Shown here one piece after another: positions 50,047-59,067 of a stretch of 64,000 bases of DNA (its first letter is position 1; every line of letters starts with the position of its first letter). This DNA is from Clostridium magnum DSM 2767. Lineage in GTDB: Bacteria; Bacillota; Clostridia; Clostridiales; Clostridiaceae. The position numbers were made by a program, and so were the translations under genes. Where the stretch lies: positions 1-64,000 of the forward strand of contig NZ_LWAE01000016.1 in NCBI RefSeq assembly GCF_001623875.1, given 5' to 3'. The notes under the pieces are model-generated. The model did no database searches. It saw only the letters and a list, made by a program, of their open reading frames with translations, and was not told the origin of the DNA.

Positions 50047-50424
50047 TTATCCATCATACTCCACTAAAGCTTGTTTCAAATGCCTTATTCCACCTCTAGG
50101 ATTTTCCACATCACCTTTGTATCTTGGAATTAAATGTACATGAAGATGCTTTATTGTCTGTCCAGCATAATAACCTACATTTACACCAATATTATATCCT
50201 GCTGGTTCATACTGAACATCCAGCATTTCTTTAACCTCATGCATAAGGCTGTATATAGCTTTTATTTCTTCTTCTGTAGCTTCAAAGAAAAATGGAAAAT
50301 GTCTCTTTGGTATTATTAAAGCATGACCTTCGTTTACCGGAAACTTATCCATTATTGCAAAGGCAAGTTTATTTTCTGCTATTATTTCTGATTTGTTGTA
50401 GTTACAAAATATACAATCTGTCAA
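50047..50424 (-). CDS. HIT-family nucleotide hydrolase/transferase
   Basis: This 125-residue protein starts CIFCNYNK, has NEGHALIIPKRH and ends with the histidine triad HLHVHLIPRY. HIT proteins hydrolyse nucleotide phosphoramidates or dinucleotide polyphosphates. The gene has its own promoter (50509-50537) and lies 103 bases upstream of the broken DUF3427 helicase, so the two and mutT form a recurrent neighbourhood concerned with nucleotide or DNA damage. The exact substrate is not readable. Confidence 0.88.
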   Translation of the reverse strand: MTDCIFCNYNKSEIIAENKLAFAIMDKFPVNEGHALIIPKRHFPFFFEATEEEIKAIYSLMHEVKEMLDVQYEPAGYNIGVNVGYYAGQTIKHLHVHLIPRYKGDVENPRGGIRHLKQALVEYDG

Positions 50425-50508
50425 TTTATATCCTTCCTTTCACTCTGTACTCTATATTTCTTTAAATTATAATGCTCTTCCTTATCTGCTTTTCTTACAA
50501 TATACATA

Positions 50509-50537
50509 ATTATAGCTTCTTTTTACTTTTTTATCAA
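50509..50537 (-). promoter_or_regulatory. Promoter of the HIT gene
   Basis: A -35 TTGATA (50532-50537), 17-base spacer AAAAAGTAAAAAGAAGC and a -10 TATAAT (50509-50514) lie on the minus strand. The block TTTTGATAAAAAAGTAAAAA is shared with 46473 and 52359. Confidence 0.8.
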
Positions 50538-50546
50538 AATGCAAAT

Positions 50547-50580
50547 AAAACCCTGTAACCACGAAAGTTATAGGGCTTTA
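50547..50580 (-). terminator. Terminator after the DUF262 gene
   Basis: AAAACCCTGTAACC pairs with GTTATAGGGCTTT (mismatches allowed). It is followed, in the minus direction, directly by the HIT promoter. An almost identical hairpin lies at 52396-52429. Confidence 0.7.
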
Positions 50581-50609
50581 ATATGTACAGTTTATTTAAA
50601 AATACTGTT

Positions 50610-52280
50610 TTAATTCTTCAATAACATCTCTACAATCTCTTTCTGTCTTTCCTTCAGCACATCTGGTGTCCAAGTAGCATTCTGTTGTATAAATATTTTA
50701 TTCCCATGAAATGCATCTATTCTCTGCTTTAAATATCTTTCTTTTTTCTCCTGAAAATCCAAATTACTTAACTTGGAATTTTTCTTCATACTAATTAGCA
50801 CTAAATTAGCTATTCTATGCAGCCAGTAAAATCTCTGCTCTTTAGTAAAATCTTCAGCCCACTTACTATCTTCATCAGGATTCTGTGGAAGCACATGTTC
50901 TACACTTATTGTATTATATCCTGACAGATGAACTGTATTATCTCCCATTAAATATTCCACTTTTAATAGAAGGTATCTTCCAAATCTTCTTTTATATACT
51001 TCCCCATCTATTAATTGTTTATAAAACTCCATATCTATTCCAAATAAATCTTTATCCTCTAATAGGCTGTCTAAATCCTTCTGATCTGTTTTTTCAATAA
51101 CACTTAAAATTCTGTTCATTGCCTCTATTCTATAGGTTGGACTTTGCTGACATACCCAATCTCCTGTAAACTTAAACTCAAGCTTCTTTAAAAATTCTAT
51201 GAGCTTTTCCATTTTAAATTTACTGTAGTAATACATCAGCGGCGGTATCCAATCCTCTGATGGCAGCCCTAATTTCATAATAGTAATTAAATTTCTATAC
51301 TCATTACTTAAGTGCGGATTTTCCAAATCGATTATTTCACCATATATGTTGTCATAATGCATTAAAAACTTTATAGTTTCCTTGCCCATCTCTAATTTAC
51401 CTTTTTTATATACATTTGTCTCAAATTCCTCCAGCAAATTAGCTCTTGCCTTTTCCTTAACTAACATGGTTCTTATAAAAGCTAAAAATCTATCAAAGTT
51501 TTCCCCATACTTTCCCTCTAACTCTTCCCAAATTGCTGCATATTTTTTGACTTCATCTTTGTCTTTTATTTTACCTATATTAGAGGACTTAAGGATATCT
51601 GCACTGGTTAGAGGAATTCCTCTATTATTTAATATGGTAAATAACCTAAAGGCATCCTCTGTATTATCAGTTGAAACATATATAAACAAGGCATTATTAA
51701 GTAAAAAGCCTGCAAATTCTTCTAAGTTATCTTTTTCTCTCAACATATCTCTCATAGTTAACATAGCTATGGCCATATTAGCTATAGAAATGTTATTTTC
51801 TTCTGCTTTTTCATTTAACTCTTCAGATAAAGTTCCATTTTTACTTATTATGAATTGTTTTATAAACTCTTCTACATTATCTCTTATCTCGTAGGTTATC
51901 CTCTGCCTGGAAGGTATTCTTTTTAATTTATTTTCTTTTTGATATATCATACTCTGAAGTGTATTTTTATAATCTTCATCCTGAAGTAAATCTCTCATTA
52001 CAGCTATAAGCATAAAAAATGTTGTTAATCTTTGCTGTCCATCTAAAACTTCGTATTCTGAAAATTCGTTGTTATCTTTTCTCTTTAACACTAAAGAACC
52101 TAGAAAATATTCATTTTCCGGCTTATTTTCAAAGGCAAAAATCAAATCATCCAAAAGCTCCGATACATTATCTTTCTGCCATACATAAGAACGCTGATAT
52201 TCTGGTATTACAAACCAAAAATCCTGAGAAAAAACCTTTTGTAAAACTTCTTTATTAGCTTCTATTTTTCCACTAGCCAT
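50610..52280 (-). CDS. DUF262-DUF1524 (GmrSD-type) nuclease
   Basis: I choose ATG 52280 because GGGGGA lies 8 bases upstream, giving 556 residues. The N-terminal DUF262 (ParB/Srx-like NTPase) part has IPEYQRSYVWQKDNV and EVLDGQQRLTTFF. The C-terminal DUF1524 HNH part has SVEHVLPQNPDED and HRIANLVLISMKKNSKLSN. GmrSD and BrxU proteins of this build cut modified phage DNA. The gene has its own promoter and terminator, so it is a separate unit from the Zorya-like operon upstream, though placed where Zorya type II has its HNH effector. Confidence 0.82.
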   Translation of the reverse strand: MASGKIEANKEVLQKVFSQDFWFVIPEYQRSYVWQKDNVSELLDDLIFAFENKPENEYFLGSLVLKRKDNNEFSEYEVLDGQQRLTTFFMLIAVMRDLLQDEDYKNTLQSMIYQKENKLKRIPSRQRITYEIRDNVEEFIKQFIISKNGTLSEELNEKAEENNISIANMAIAMLTMRDMLREKDNLEEFAGFLLNNALFIYVSTDNTEDAFRLFTILNNRGIPLTSADILKSSNIGKIKDKDEVKKYAAIWEELEGKYGENFDRFLAFIRTMLVKEKARANLLEEFETNVYKKGKLEMGKETIKFLMHYDNIYGEIIDLENPHLSNEYRNLITIMKLGLPSEDWIPPLMYYYSKFKMEKLIEFLKKLEFKFTGDWVCQQSPTYRIEAMNRILSVIEKTDQKDLDSLLEDKDLFGIDMEFYKQLIDGEVYKRRFGRYLLLKVEYLMGDNTVHLSGYNTISVEHVLPQNPDEDSKWAEDFTKEQRFYWLHRIANLVLISMKKNSKLSNLDFQEKKERYLKQRIDAFHGNKIFIQQNATWTPDVLKERQKEIVEMLLKN

Positions 52281-52358
52281 ATAGTTGTCCCCCAAACTTG
52301 CATTATTTAATTAGTTTTATGTAAGTATTATTTATTTATTGAATTTTGCCTATAGCTA

Positions 52359-52387
52359 ATTATATCTTGTTTTTACTTTTTTATCAA
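52359..52387 (-). promoter_or_regulatory. Promoter of the DUF262 nuclease gene
   Basis: A -35 TTGATA (52382-52387), 17-base spacer AAAAAGTAAAAACAAGA and a -10 TATAAT (52359-52364) lie on the minus strand. It carries the same shared block as at 50509 and 46473. Confidence 0.82.
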
Positions 52388-52395
52388 AATACAAA

Positions 52396-52429
52396 TAAAA
52401 CCCTGTAACCACAAAGTTATAGGGCTTTA
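52396..52429 (-). terminator. Terminator of the Zorya-like operon
   Basis: AAAACCCTGTAACC and GTTATAGGGCTTT form the same hairpin as at 50547-50580. It lies about 30 bases after the zorB stop and directly upstream of the next promoter. Confidence 0.7.
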
Positions 52430-52458
52430 ATACATTCAACCTATTTAAAAATACTGTC

Positions 52459-53157
52459 TCACCTTTTCAAAATTTCCCCTAATTCCTTAATTGACTCCTC
52501 GTCCTTTAAGCGAAACTTAAACAATACTCTACGGGATTTATCACTGTTAACTGTACCATCTGCATTTTTAATTAATCTGCTGTTAGACTTACCATTTGCT
52601 GTAATAAGTGTTTTTAAAATATCTTTATTTGAATCATCTAGATCCTTAAATTCATTACTTAATATGTAATTTACAATACTATTTGCTCTTTTCTGTGATA
52701 AGTCCATATTATAGTTATAATCTCCTACATCATCTGTATGACCCTCTATAACTATTTCCGAAACGGAGTCACAGTATTTAGGGGAAAGAAGTACCTTCAC
52801 ATATTGAGGTATAAATTTGTTAAGGCTATCTTTAAATTCTGGTTTTATCTCTGACTTATTAAATTCAAATAGAACATCGCTACTAAATATTATATCTCCT
52901 GTCTTTTTATCAATATCGATATTCAATCCTGCATTTTTAAAAGATTTTCTCATGTCTTCGATAATACTTTCTCTCAATCCAATTATTTGTTCAACTCTGT
53001 GCTTTGTTAAATCTATTTCTCCCTGCTTTATGATATTACTGAAAACCAGAAACAAAAGTACAAATAATAATATAGTACTGAGTAGGTCTGTAAATGTACG
53101 CCATATATTACCATCTTCTTTGGATGTTCCTATTAATCTATTGTATTTCGTAAACAT
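52459..53157 (-). CDS. zorB: ZorB-like stator protein with OmpA/MotB domain
   Basis: This 232-residue protein has a single N-terminal membrane helix (about 22-40, FTDLLSTILLFVLLFLVF) with D24 at its start, where MotB and ZorB keep the proton-carrying Asp. A helical linker follows, then an OmpA-like peptidoglycan-binding domain (FEFNKSEIKPEF, IVIEGHTDDVGDYNYN, LSQKRANSIVNYIL). ZorB anchors the ZorAB proton-driven motor to the wall. It is the last gene of the operon, 48 bases after zorA. The match to Zorya rather than flagellar MotB rests on the partner and the context. Confidence 0.85.
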   Translation of the reverse strand: MFTKYNRLIGTSKEDGNIWRTFTDLLSTILLFVLLFLVFSNIIKQGEIDLTKHRVEQIIGLRESIIEDMRKSFKNAGLNIDIDKKTGDIIFSSDVLFEFNKSEIKPEFKDSLNKFIPQYVKVLLSPKYCDSVSEIVIEGHTDDVGDYNYNMDLSQKRANSIVNYILSNEFKDLDDSNKDILKTLITANGKSNSRLIKNADGTVNSDKSRRVLFKFRLKDEESIKELGEILKR

Positions 53158-53205
53158 TTTATCACACCTTTATAATTAATGCTCAGGTAAGGTTTCCTGA
53201 GTATT

Positions 53206-55278
53206 TTATTCCTTACTTTCTTTATTTTCTTTGTTTTCAACAAGGGATTGAGTTAAATTTGTTATGGTAGCTGTAAGATAACTAATCAAATTATTTTGTT
53301 GATTTACACCATTAGTTAATTCAAGTAAGTTATGGTTAAATTCTTTATTTGTACTGCTCAGATCCTTTAGATTATTTAAGCTACCTGTAACTTGAAACAA
53401 CATTGTGGTTACCCCGTTTAATTCTTCTACAACTTTTGTATATTTTTCTTGAATGCTGTCTGCAGTATTAGTCATTCCTTCATAGGTAATAGCAACTTCC
53501 TTTTCATATTCGTTAACGTATTTTATATTCTGCGAAATATCTTTTATTAGATTTTCATGGTCCTTAAAGTATTCTTTCATACTATCTTGACCTTGAGAGT
53601 ATATTTTGCTCTGCTCTTCACCATGATTAATTATATGCTTTTGAATTTCTTCCATTGTACTGCTAATCGTAGTATATCCGCTTATAACCTTATCCTGTCG
53701 TTCTTCTATATTTTTAAAATATAATGATACGTCTTGGAATTTTTCTCCTATATAATTAAAGGAATCTCTTACAAAGCCTGTCTGCTTTATATATTCCCCA
53801 TTAATATCTTCACAGCTTTTTATAAGATTTTCGTATTTTTCATTCATGTTTGATACAAATTCCTCTTCTTTTTCAAAAGACTGAGATAGTTTTAAAATAT
53901 TTTCCGACATATTTTCTGTGAACTTATCTGAAAATAACTTAAGAGTATCATTAACATTAGTTACCCCCTCTATATACTTTATCCCTACCTCATCGTAAGA
54001 ACACTTAATTTGTTCTAAGAAAGTCTTCTGCACGTAGCTTTGATCCTTAAGAGCTGCATAGAAGTTATCACTTAGTTTTCCTAATTTATCATATATAGAA
54101 TTATAGCTTTGTTCTACCTTTCCCTGCTGATCATTTACATCATTTACACAGCTATCTAAGACCCCTAGTTTCGTATCTAGGCTATTCATTCCCTTATTAA
54201 ATACATTTATAAATTCACTAAAGTCCTTAAACAAGCCTTCAAAGCTTTCTATAGATGAATTTAGTTGTTCATTAAAGGTACCCATATGAATAGTTGCTTG
54301 TTCAAATTGCTGTGAAAATATATAAAAGCCCTGTACAGAAGCATATATCTCCTTTATTACTTCTATTGACCTATTCATAGCAACAGTAACACTTGTATTT
54401 AATTCACTTATAGTCTTATTATTAGAAGAAGCCATGTTATTTGTAAACCATATAATTGCCTCTTTAGAATCTTCTGCAACTTTGTTTATATTTGAATTTA
54501 AAGCTTCTATAGTGCTGTTATTTGATTGTGAAAGATTGTTTATAGCTTCCTCAAAAGTCTCTTTTGTACTATTTAAACAAAAACAAATACTTTCTTTCAT
54601 TTGATCAATTGAATGCTGTGTGGAATTAGACAATTTCTCCACTGCAGCAGTCACTTGATCAAATAATTCTGTTGAATTGTCAGTACGTAATTTGTTATCC
54701 ATGTAGTTTTCTAATTTTGACATAACGGTTATAAGAAGTTGTTCTACATTAAATACTTTTGTAGCCACAGTAAGTATTAAAGAAAAAGTTATACCTACTA
54801 TACTTGCATTAAAAGCTACTCCCATACCGGATAGTATAGGTCCTATCTTAGAAACATCAGTAGTAATATCGTTCATCTTTAAGGAGTTTAGGGACACAGT
54901 TAACCCTGTAAATGTGCCCAATACTCCCATAAGAATAAATGCAGATATGGTCATCTGTATTATATGAACTATATTTATTAGGGGAATATTTATTTTCTCA
55001 AAGATCTTGTATTTAGAAAAATAGGATTCTATATACGACTGTGTATTAACATTACTTGATGATTTTTTTATTAATTTTTCATATCCATCTATCAAATCTT
55101 TAAAAGGTTCAAAAGATTGATTTTCTATAGATTTGTTAACTTTATCTAAATGTTTATAAATTAAAGTATAAAAAGCTACATCTGCTACAAATAGTATCAA
55201 TTCAATCATAAAGATTATAGCCCCAATTTTAGTGCTAAAAATCCCTTTAATAAAGAAAATTATCCCGAAATTTTCCAC
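53206..55278 (-). CDS. zorA: ZorA-like motor protein with long cytoplasmic tail
   Basis: This 690-residue protein starts at GTG 55278 with AAGGGGG upstream. It has a membrane helix at about 17-40 and a MotA/TolQ/ExbB core with helices at about 108-131 (FILMGVLGTFTGLTVSL) and 145-176 (GMGVAFNASIVGITFSLIL). About 510 residues of almost continuous amphipathic helix follow, rich in Asn/Ser/Glu. That long tail is the mark of ZorA, where it carries the signal from the membrane motor into the cell. It lies 29 bases after the dynamin gene and would form the motor with ZorB. Confidence 0.87.
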   Translation of the reverse strand: MENFGIIFFIKGIFSTKIGAIIFMIELILFVADVAFYTLIYKHLDKVNKSIENQSFEPFKDLIDGYEKLIKKSSSNVNTQSYIESYFSKYKIFEKINIPLINIVHIIQMTISAFILMGVLGTFTGLTVSLNSLKMNDITTDVSKIGPILSGMGVAFNASIVGITFSLILTVATKVFNVEQLLITVMSKLENYMDNKLRTDNSTELFDQVTAAVEKLSNSTQHSIDQMKESICFCLNSTKETFEEAINNLSQSNNSTIEALNSNINKVAEDSKEAIIWFTNNMASSNNKTISELNTSVTVAMNRSIEVIKEIYASVQGFYIFSQQFEQATIHMGTFNEQLNSSIESFEGLFKDFSEFINVFNKGMNSLDTKLGVLDSCVNDVNDQQGKVEQSYNSIYDKLGKLSDNFYAALKDQSYVQKTFLEQIKCSYDEVGIKYIEGVTNVNDTLKLFSDKFTENMSENILKLSQSFEKEEEFVSNMNEKYENLIKSCEDINGEYIKQTGFVRDSFNYIGEKFQDVSLYFKNIEERQDKVISGYTTISSTMEEIQKHIINHGEEQSKIYSQGQDSMKEYFKDHENLIKDISQNIKYVNEYEKEVAITYEGMTNTADSIQEKYTKVVEELNGVTTMLFQVTGSLNNLKDLSSTNKEFNHNLLELTNGVNQQNNLISYLTATITNLTQSLVENKENKESKE

Positions 55279-55307
55279 TTTAATCGCCCCCTTGCTTTAT
55301 AAATATA

Positions 55308-57911
55308 CTAAATAGTTGACACAACCTGGCTTAGTTCTTTTGCAATCTCTTGTCTAGTTTCTGATGTATCCCTTCTATTTCTTATATCCTCAAATTTGTT
55401 ATAGTATATTTTATCAATATTTTCAGCAAGGAAATTTCTAAATTCTAAACTTTGATTTGCATCTATTTTGTCTATGATAAGATTTATCTGCTTATTTATA
55501 GTAGATAAAAAGGCCTTTTCAAGGAATGCAGCATTCAAAGTAACATTTTTTAATATATTTATTAGGTTTTGTCCATCTATATTGATTTCGTTAACTACTT
55601 CTTCTATGGTTTCTGAAAATTTAACTTCTGCTAACAGTTTTTCAATGTATTCATCTTTATTATTTATACCAATGTTATCAGCAGCAACTTCTTCTCCAGC
55701 AAAATTATTACCAGAATAATCTATAGCTGCTTTTAGGCTGCCTTTTACAGACATAAGTGCAGTAGCTTTTAATCTTGCTTCATCCATTCCATTTAGTGTG
55801 TCCATATTTAATGCAACTCTACTAATTACTGTATTTATATTCAATTTTTTATTATATATTTCAGTAGAAAAAGGTCTAAGTTCTTTTTTCCAGGTTTCCT
55901 CATCATATAAATTGTAAACTGTTGGATATTTTTTTATTGTATTTAATAATTTATTGTTTAAAACTTCATCTGAAGACTCTACTTCATTTAGAGATTCTTG
56001 AGCTAATATCACCCGTATCAATGGATGCATGTAACTAGGCTTATTATTAAAACTGTGATCATAGTAGGTAGCTAAGTTGTAAAAGTCTTGTTCTGCAACT
56101 TTGAATTTATTTTTTCTGTCAGGTGAACCTAGCGGATAGTTTATTAGTATATCCATTAAGTCTATTGAGAAATGATCTATAATAGTACTAAAATTTTTTC
56201 TGTCATAAGATACTTGGCTTGTTATTGATTCAATAAAGCTTTCCACGGACTTTTTAATATTGTTATAATATTTATTACTTTTAGAAACCTCTAGTGCCTC
56301 CAAAAACTTATTTAAAATATACTCATAATAGATCACAACTTCCTCATCTGCAAGGGAAGTAATGACCTTAGGGAAATTCTCTCTAACTTCTGAATACAGT
56401 TTTTCTCTTAAACTATAGTTTCCTCTGCCAATAGGCAGTTCCCTTGTAGATGTTTTTCTGATTCTTTCTATGATATAATTTGTAACAAATTCCTTTGTAA
56501 TTGGTTTAAAAATACTTTCTACTGAAGCTCTAAAGTTTTTTGTGAAGTTGTTATCGTTATATATTTTCTCCTTCAAATAATCCTCTGCTTTTAACAATTC
56601 TACTTTTATGTTTTGAATTATTTTATTTTTAAGTTCTTCGCTTAACTCCTGTTCTTCTCTATAAAAAGTTTCGCTGCTTACATTATTTTCAGCTATAATT
56701 TTATTAAATACTTCCCTTGTTTCATCAAGATTTTTATCTATCCTGTTTTGAAGAATATAAAATCTATCTGTATTGCAGTATTCTTTTATTTCATTCTTTA
56801 TTTCTTCTATGCTATCTTTCATATTAAACAATTTTAGTTTTTCTTTAGTTCCATCAGACGGGATTATATAGTTTTCTTCAAGATAAACCTGTGCTGAACC
56901 TATCAATACCCTTTGACTTTTTGCAATTCTATACACCTCAATAACATCATTCTTTAAAATTTCAATATTATTTAGAGCATCCATAATGTTATTGCAGGTA
57001 TCCACCTTATTCCCGAATACAAAAAGTTTCTCTTCTATAGGAATTCCATCTCTATCTTTAGCATTAAGTAATACTTGAATTTGATTTATATTTAACTGTG
57101 GATTTTTGCAAACATCTATTATTAAAATAATTGCATCTGCATTTTGTATTTTCTCGATAGTTTGTTTTTCGTGGAGTATTGCTGGTGAGTCAAAACCTGG
57201 TACGTCGTATATTTTTATTTCTTTTGTATCCTTTAATTCGCTTGATTTGATTATAACTTTTTTTACCGCTCTTGATTTGTAATTATCTGTTATGAATGAT
57301 TTGTAGTCCTGCTCTACCTCCCCTCTATTTATATAAATTGTTTCTATACCTTTATCTAAAAATTTTCTTATAATATCTTTTCCTTCAATAATCTCTTTGA
57401 TATCACTGAAGATTTTTTGTTTGAAGACTTTTTCACTTTCACTCATTTGATCGTATAACATTTCTACTCTATGTATACTTAAAGTACTGAAATCCTCAGC
57501 TCTGAAGTCTTCAACTTTAAAATCCTTTAACAACTCTCTAAAGTTTTCATTAAATTCTTCTGTGCTATAAAATTCTATTTCAGCTGCATCTTCTTCTCCA
57601 TACTCTAACTGTGTAGATGTATAAGTACATCTAGAAGCTTTAGAAGGTAATACATTATTTTTTACTAAAGCATTACCAAAGGAGCTTTTTCCAACATTCT
57701 CAAGACCAATCATTGCTACTTCGAATGTACCTTTGTTTAGTTTATTTATAAAGGCTTTGTTATTCTCAGTTAATACTCTGAGCTTTTCTTGTGCTTGCTT
57801 ATCTATTATTGAAATAGACTTTTCCATGCTGAATACTTTCTCTATTACATTATTGCAATTTTCTAGCTTTGTTAAGTAATTCATCTTCTTTTCTTCCCAG
57901 TTACTGTTCAT
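55308..57911 (-). CDS. Dynamin-like large GTPase in the Zorya-like operon
   Basis: This 867-residue protein has the GTPase motifs in order: G1 GLENVGKSS (69-77), a threonine-rich G2 (RCTYTST near 94-100), G3 DVPGF (236-240) and G4 NKVD (301-304). A long helical region follows, like the stalk and membrane-contact parts of bacterial dynamin-like proteins. RBS GGGGGATA precedes the ATG. It lies between a glycine-rich protein gene and zorA, all on one transcript by spacing. Bacterial dynamins remodel membranes, some during phage attack. Known Zorya types do not, to my knowledge, include one. Confidence 0.82.
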   Translation of the reverse strand: MNSNWEEKKMNYLTKLENCNNVIEKVFSMEKSISIIDKQAQEKLRVLTENNKAFINKLNKGTFEVAMIGLENVGKSSFGNALVKNNVLPSKASRCTYTSTQLEYGEEDAAEIEFYSTEEFNENFRELLKDFKVEDFRAEDFSTLSIHRVEMLYDQMSESEKVFKQKIFSDIKEIIEGKDIIRKFLDKGIETIYINRGEVEQDYKSFITDNYKSRAVKKVIIKSSELKDTKEIKIYDVPGFDSPAILHEKQTIEKIQNADAIILIIDVCKNPQLNINQIQVLLNAKDRDGIPIEEKLFVFGNKVDTCNNIMDALNNIEILKNDVIEVYRIAKSQRVLIGSAQVYLEENYIIPSDGTKEKLKLFNMKDSIEEIKNEIKEYCNTDRFYILQNRIDKNLDETREVFNKIIAENNVSSETFYREEQELSEELKNKIIQNIKVELLKAEDYLKEKIYNDNNFTKNFRASVESIFKPITKEFVTNYIIERIRKTSTRELPIGRGNYSLREKLYSEVRENFPKVITSLADEEVVIYYEYILNKFLEALEVSKSNKYYNNIKKSVESFIESITSQVSYDRKNFSTIIDHFSIDLMDILINYPLGSPDRKNKFKVAEQDFYNLATYYDHSFNNKPSYMHPLIRVILAQESLNEVESSDEVLNNKLLNTIKKYPTVYNLYDEETWKKELRPFSTEIYNKKLNINTVISRVALNMDTLNGMDEARLKATALMSVKGSLKAAIDYSGNNFAGEEVAADNIGINNKDEYIEKLLAEVKFSETIEEVVNEINIDGQNLINILKNVTLNAAFLEKAFLSTINKQINLIIDKIDANQSLEFRNFLAENIDKIYYNKFEDIRNRRDTSETRQEIAKELSQVVSTI

Positions 57912-57988
57912 TCCTATCCCCCATTTTTATTAGATTTAATTAGACCTTTTCCTGTTTTTCCTTGCTTTTCTTAAATTTAAATAAAAAC

Positions 57989-58657
57989 CTATTCAATTAT
58001 TTTATAGTCAGAGTTAACATACCTGGACTTATCCTCTAATTTCTTTTTATCTTCGGCACTTTTACTACGGATAACTCCATCTATGCTACCTGCTACAGTT
58101 GTTGCTGCATCTATTCCATGTAAAATAGCTTGTCCTGCTGCTATGCCACCACCGCCTGCTGAAAGTGCTCCACCACCTACAGCTGCTAAGGTAGCCTTTG
58201 TTGCTGCTGCACCATGAAGAGTTGCAATAGCTGTTCCTGTACTAGCTACACCTGTAGCCGCCGCCACTCCCGTTACTGCTGTTCCTATTAAATCTCCCGT
58301 AGCGAGTCCTACTAATCCTCCACCTATAGCATTGCCTACTGCTCTAGCCTTATTTATTTGTTCATCACTAGCTCCTTTAGATTTTGCAATAGTTGCACCT
58401 ATTTCTCCACCTGCCTTTGAGCCAAGTTCTATAGCTTTGTCCATAGCAAAACCTGCTCCTTCTGCAATAACCTTTGTAGTTCCACCTACAAATTCACCTA
58501 TACCACTACCTACTTTCCTGGACTTTTCTGCAAGTTCTGGCTTATCAGCCGCTTCCGCTACCATACCTATTACTTCTCCCGTTGCCTTCAGACCATATTC
58601 AGCAACAGTTCCTGCTATACTTCCTGCATTTTTTATAAGCTTACCCATAAAGCCCAC
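57989..58657 (-). CDS. Glycine/alanine-rich, glycine-zipper-like protein
   Basis: This 222-residue protein starts at GTG 58657 with AAGGAG 9-10 bases before it. It is rich in Gly and Ala, with repeated small-xxx-small steps (GGGLVGLATGDLIGTAV, AVGGGALSAGGGGIAAG between about 110 and 180) and a charged C-terminal end. Such patterns occur in membrane-inserting or pore-forming helices and in bacteriocin- or colicin-like proteins. It has no signal peptide. It is the first gene of the promoter-defined operon with the dynamin and ZorAB. It may be the membrane-acting effector; this is inference. Confidence 0.65.
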   Translation of the reverse strand: MGFMGKLIKNAGSIAGTVAEYGLKATGEVIGMVAEAADKPELAEKSRKVGSGIGEFVGGTTKVIAEGAGFAMDKAIELGSKAGGEIGATIAKSKGASDEQINKARAVGNAIGGGLVGLATGDLIGTAVTGVAAATGVASTGTAIATLHGAAATKATLAAVGGGALSAGGGGIAAGQAILHGIDAATTVAGSIDGVIRSKSAEDKKKLEDKSRYVNSDYKIIE

Positions 58658-58898
58658 TTTACTTCACTCCTTTACTTAATATTAAATTCTACATTCTTCT
58701 AAGTAATCCATGTTATTGTCTATAAAATTCTATACTAGTTAACTATACTACTTCTCCCCTATTTCTATCATCCAAAGCTATATATCTTGATACATTTATT
58801 TACAATTCACCTCTTCTTACCAACAAAATATTATTCAATATTTTGTTTTCTCCCCAAGTCAACCACTTAATATTTCACTAAATTGTAACATGTGCACA

Positions 58899-58926
58899 TT
58901 ATAGCATATCATGTTATTTTATCAAA
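58899..58926 (-). promoter_or_regulatory. Promoter of the Zorya-like operon
   Basis: A -35 TTGATA (58921-58926), 16-base spacer and a -10 TATAAT (58899-58904) lie on the minus strand about 240 bases before the glycine-rich gene. The -35 and leading TTTT are shared with the promoters at 46473, 50509 and 52359, but the A/G-rich spacer is not. Confidence 0.75.
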
Positions 58927-58965
58927 ATATATGTAAACCAAAAACTGCTGAATAAATTGAGACAA

Positions 58966-59000
58966 AAAGTGTTGACATTAATAAAACATCAATACTTTTA
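58966..59000 (-). terminator. Terminator of the NERD-helicase gene
   Basis: On the minus strand AAAAGTATTGA pairs with TCAACACTTTT (one mismatch), then T-rich sequence follows. It separates the NERD-helicase from the promoter of the Zorya-like operon. The rest of 58658-59067 holds only the promoter and leader. Confidence 0.65.
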
Positions 59001-59067
59001 CTTTTTACCAAAGTGATTTTCATTGGTATTAATATGGCATGAACTCAGAAATATTTCCGTTAAATTA

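Noticed and set aside
51382..51894. Plus-strand 170-codon frame
   Set aside because: It is a shadow of the DUF262 gene on the other strand, Ser/Leu-rich and without a recognisable motif.
50610..52280. DUF262-HNH protein as the Zorya type II effector ZorE
   Set aside because: It has its own terminator-promoter cassette, a GmrSD-type build and about twice the length expected of a plain HNH effector.
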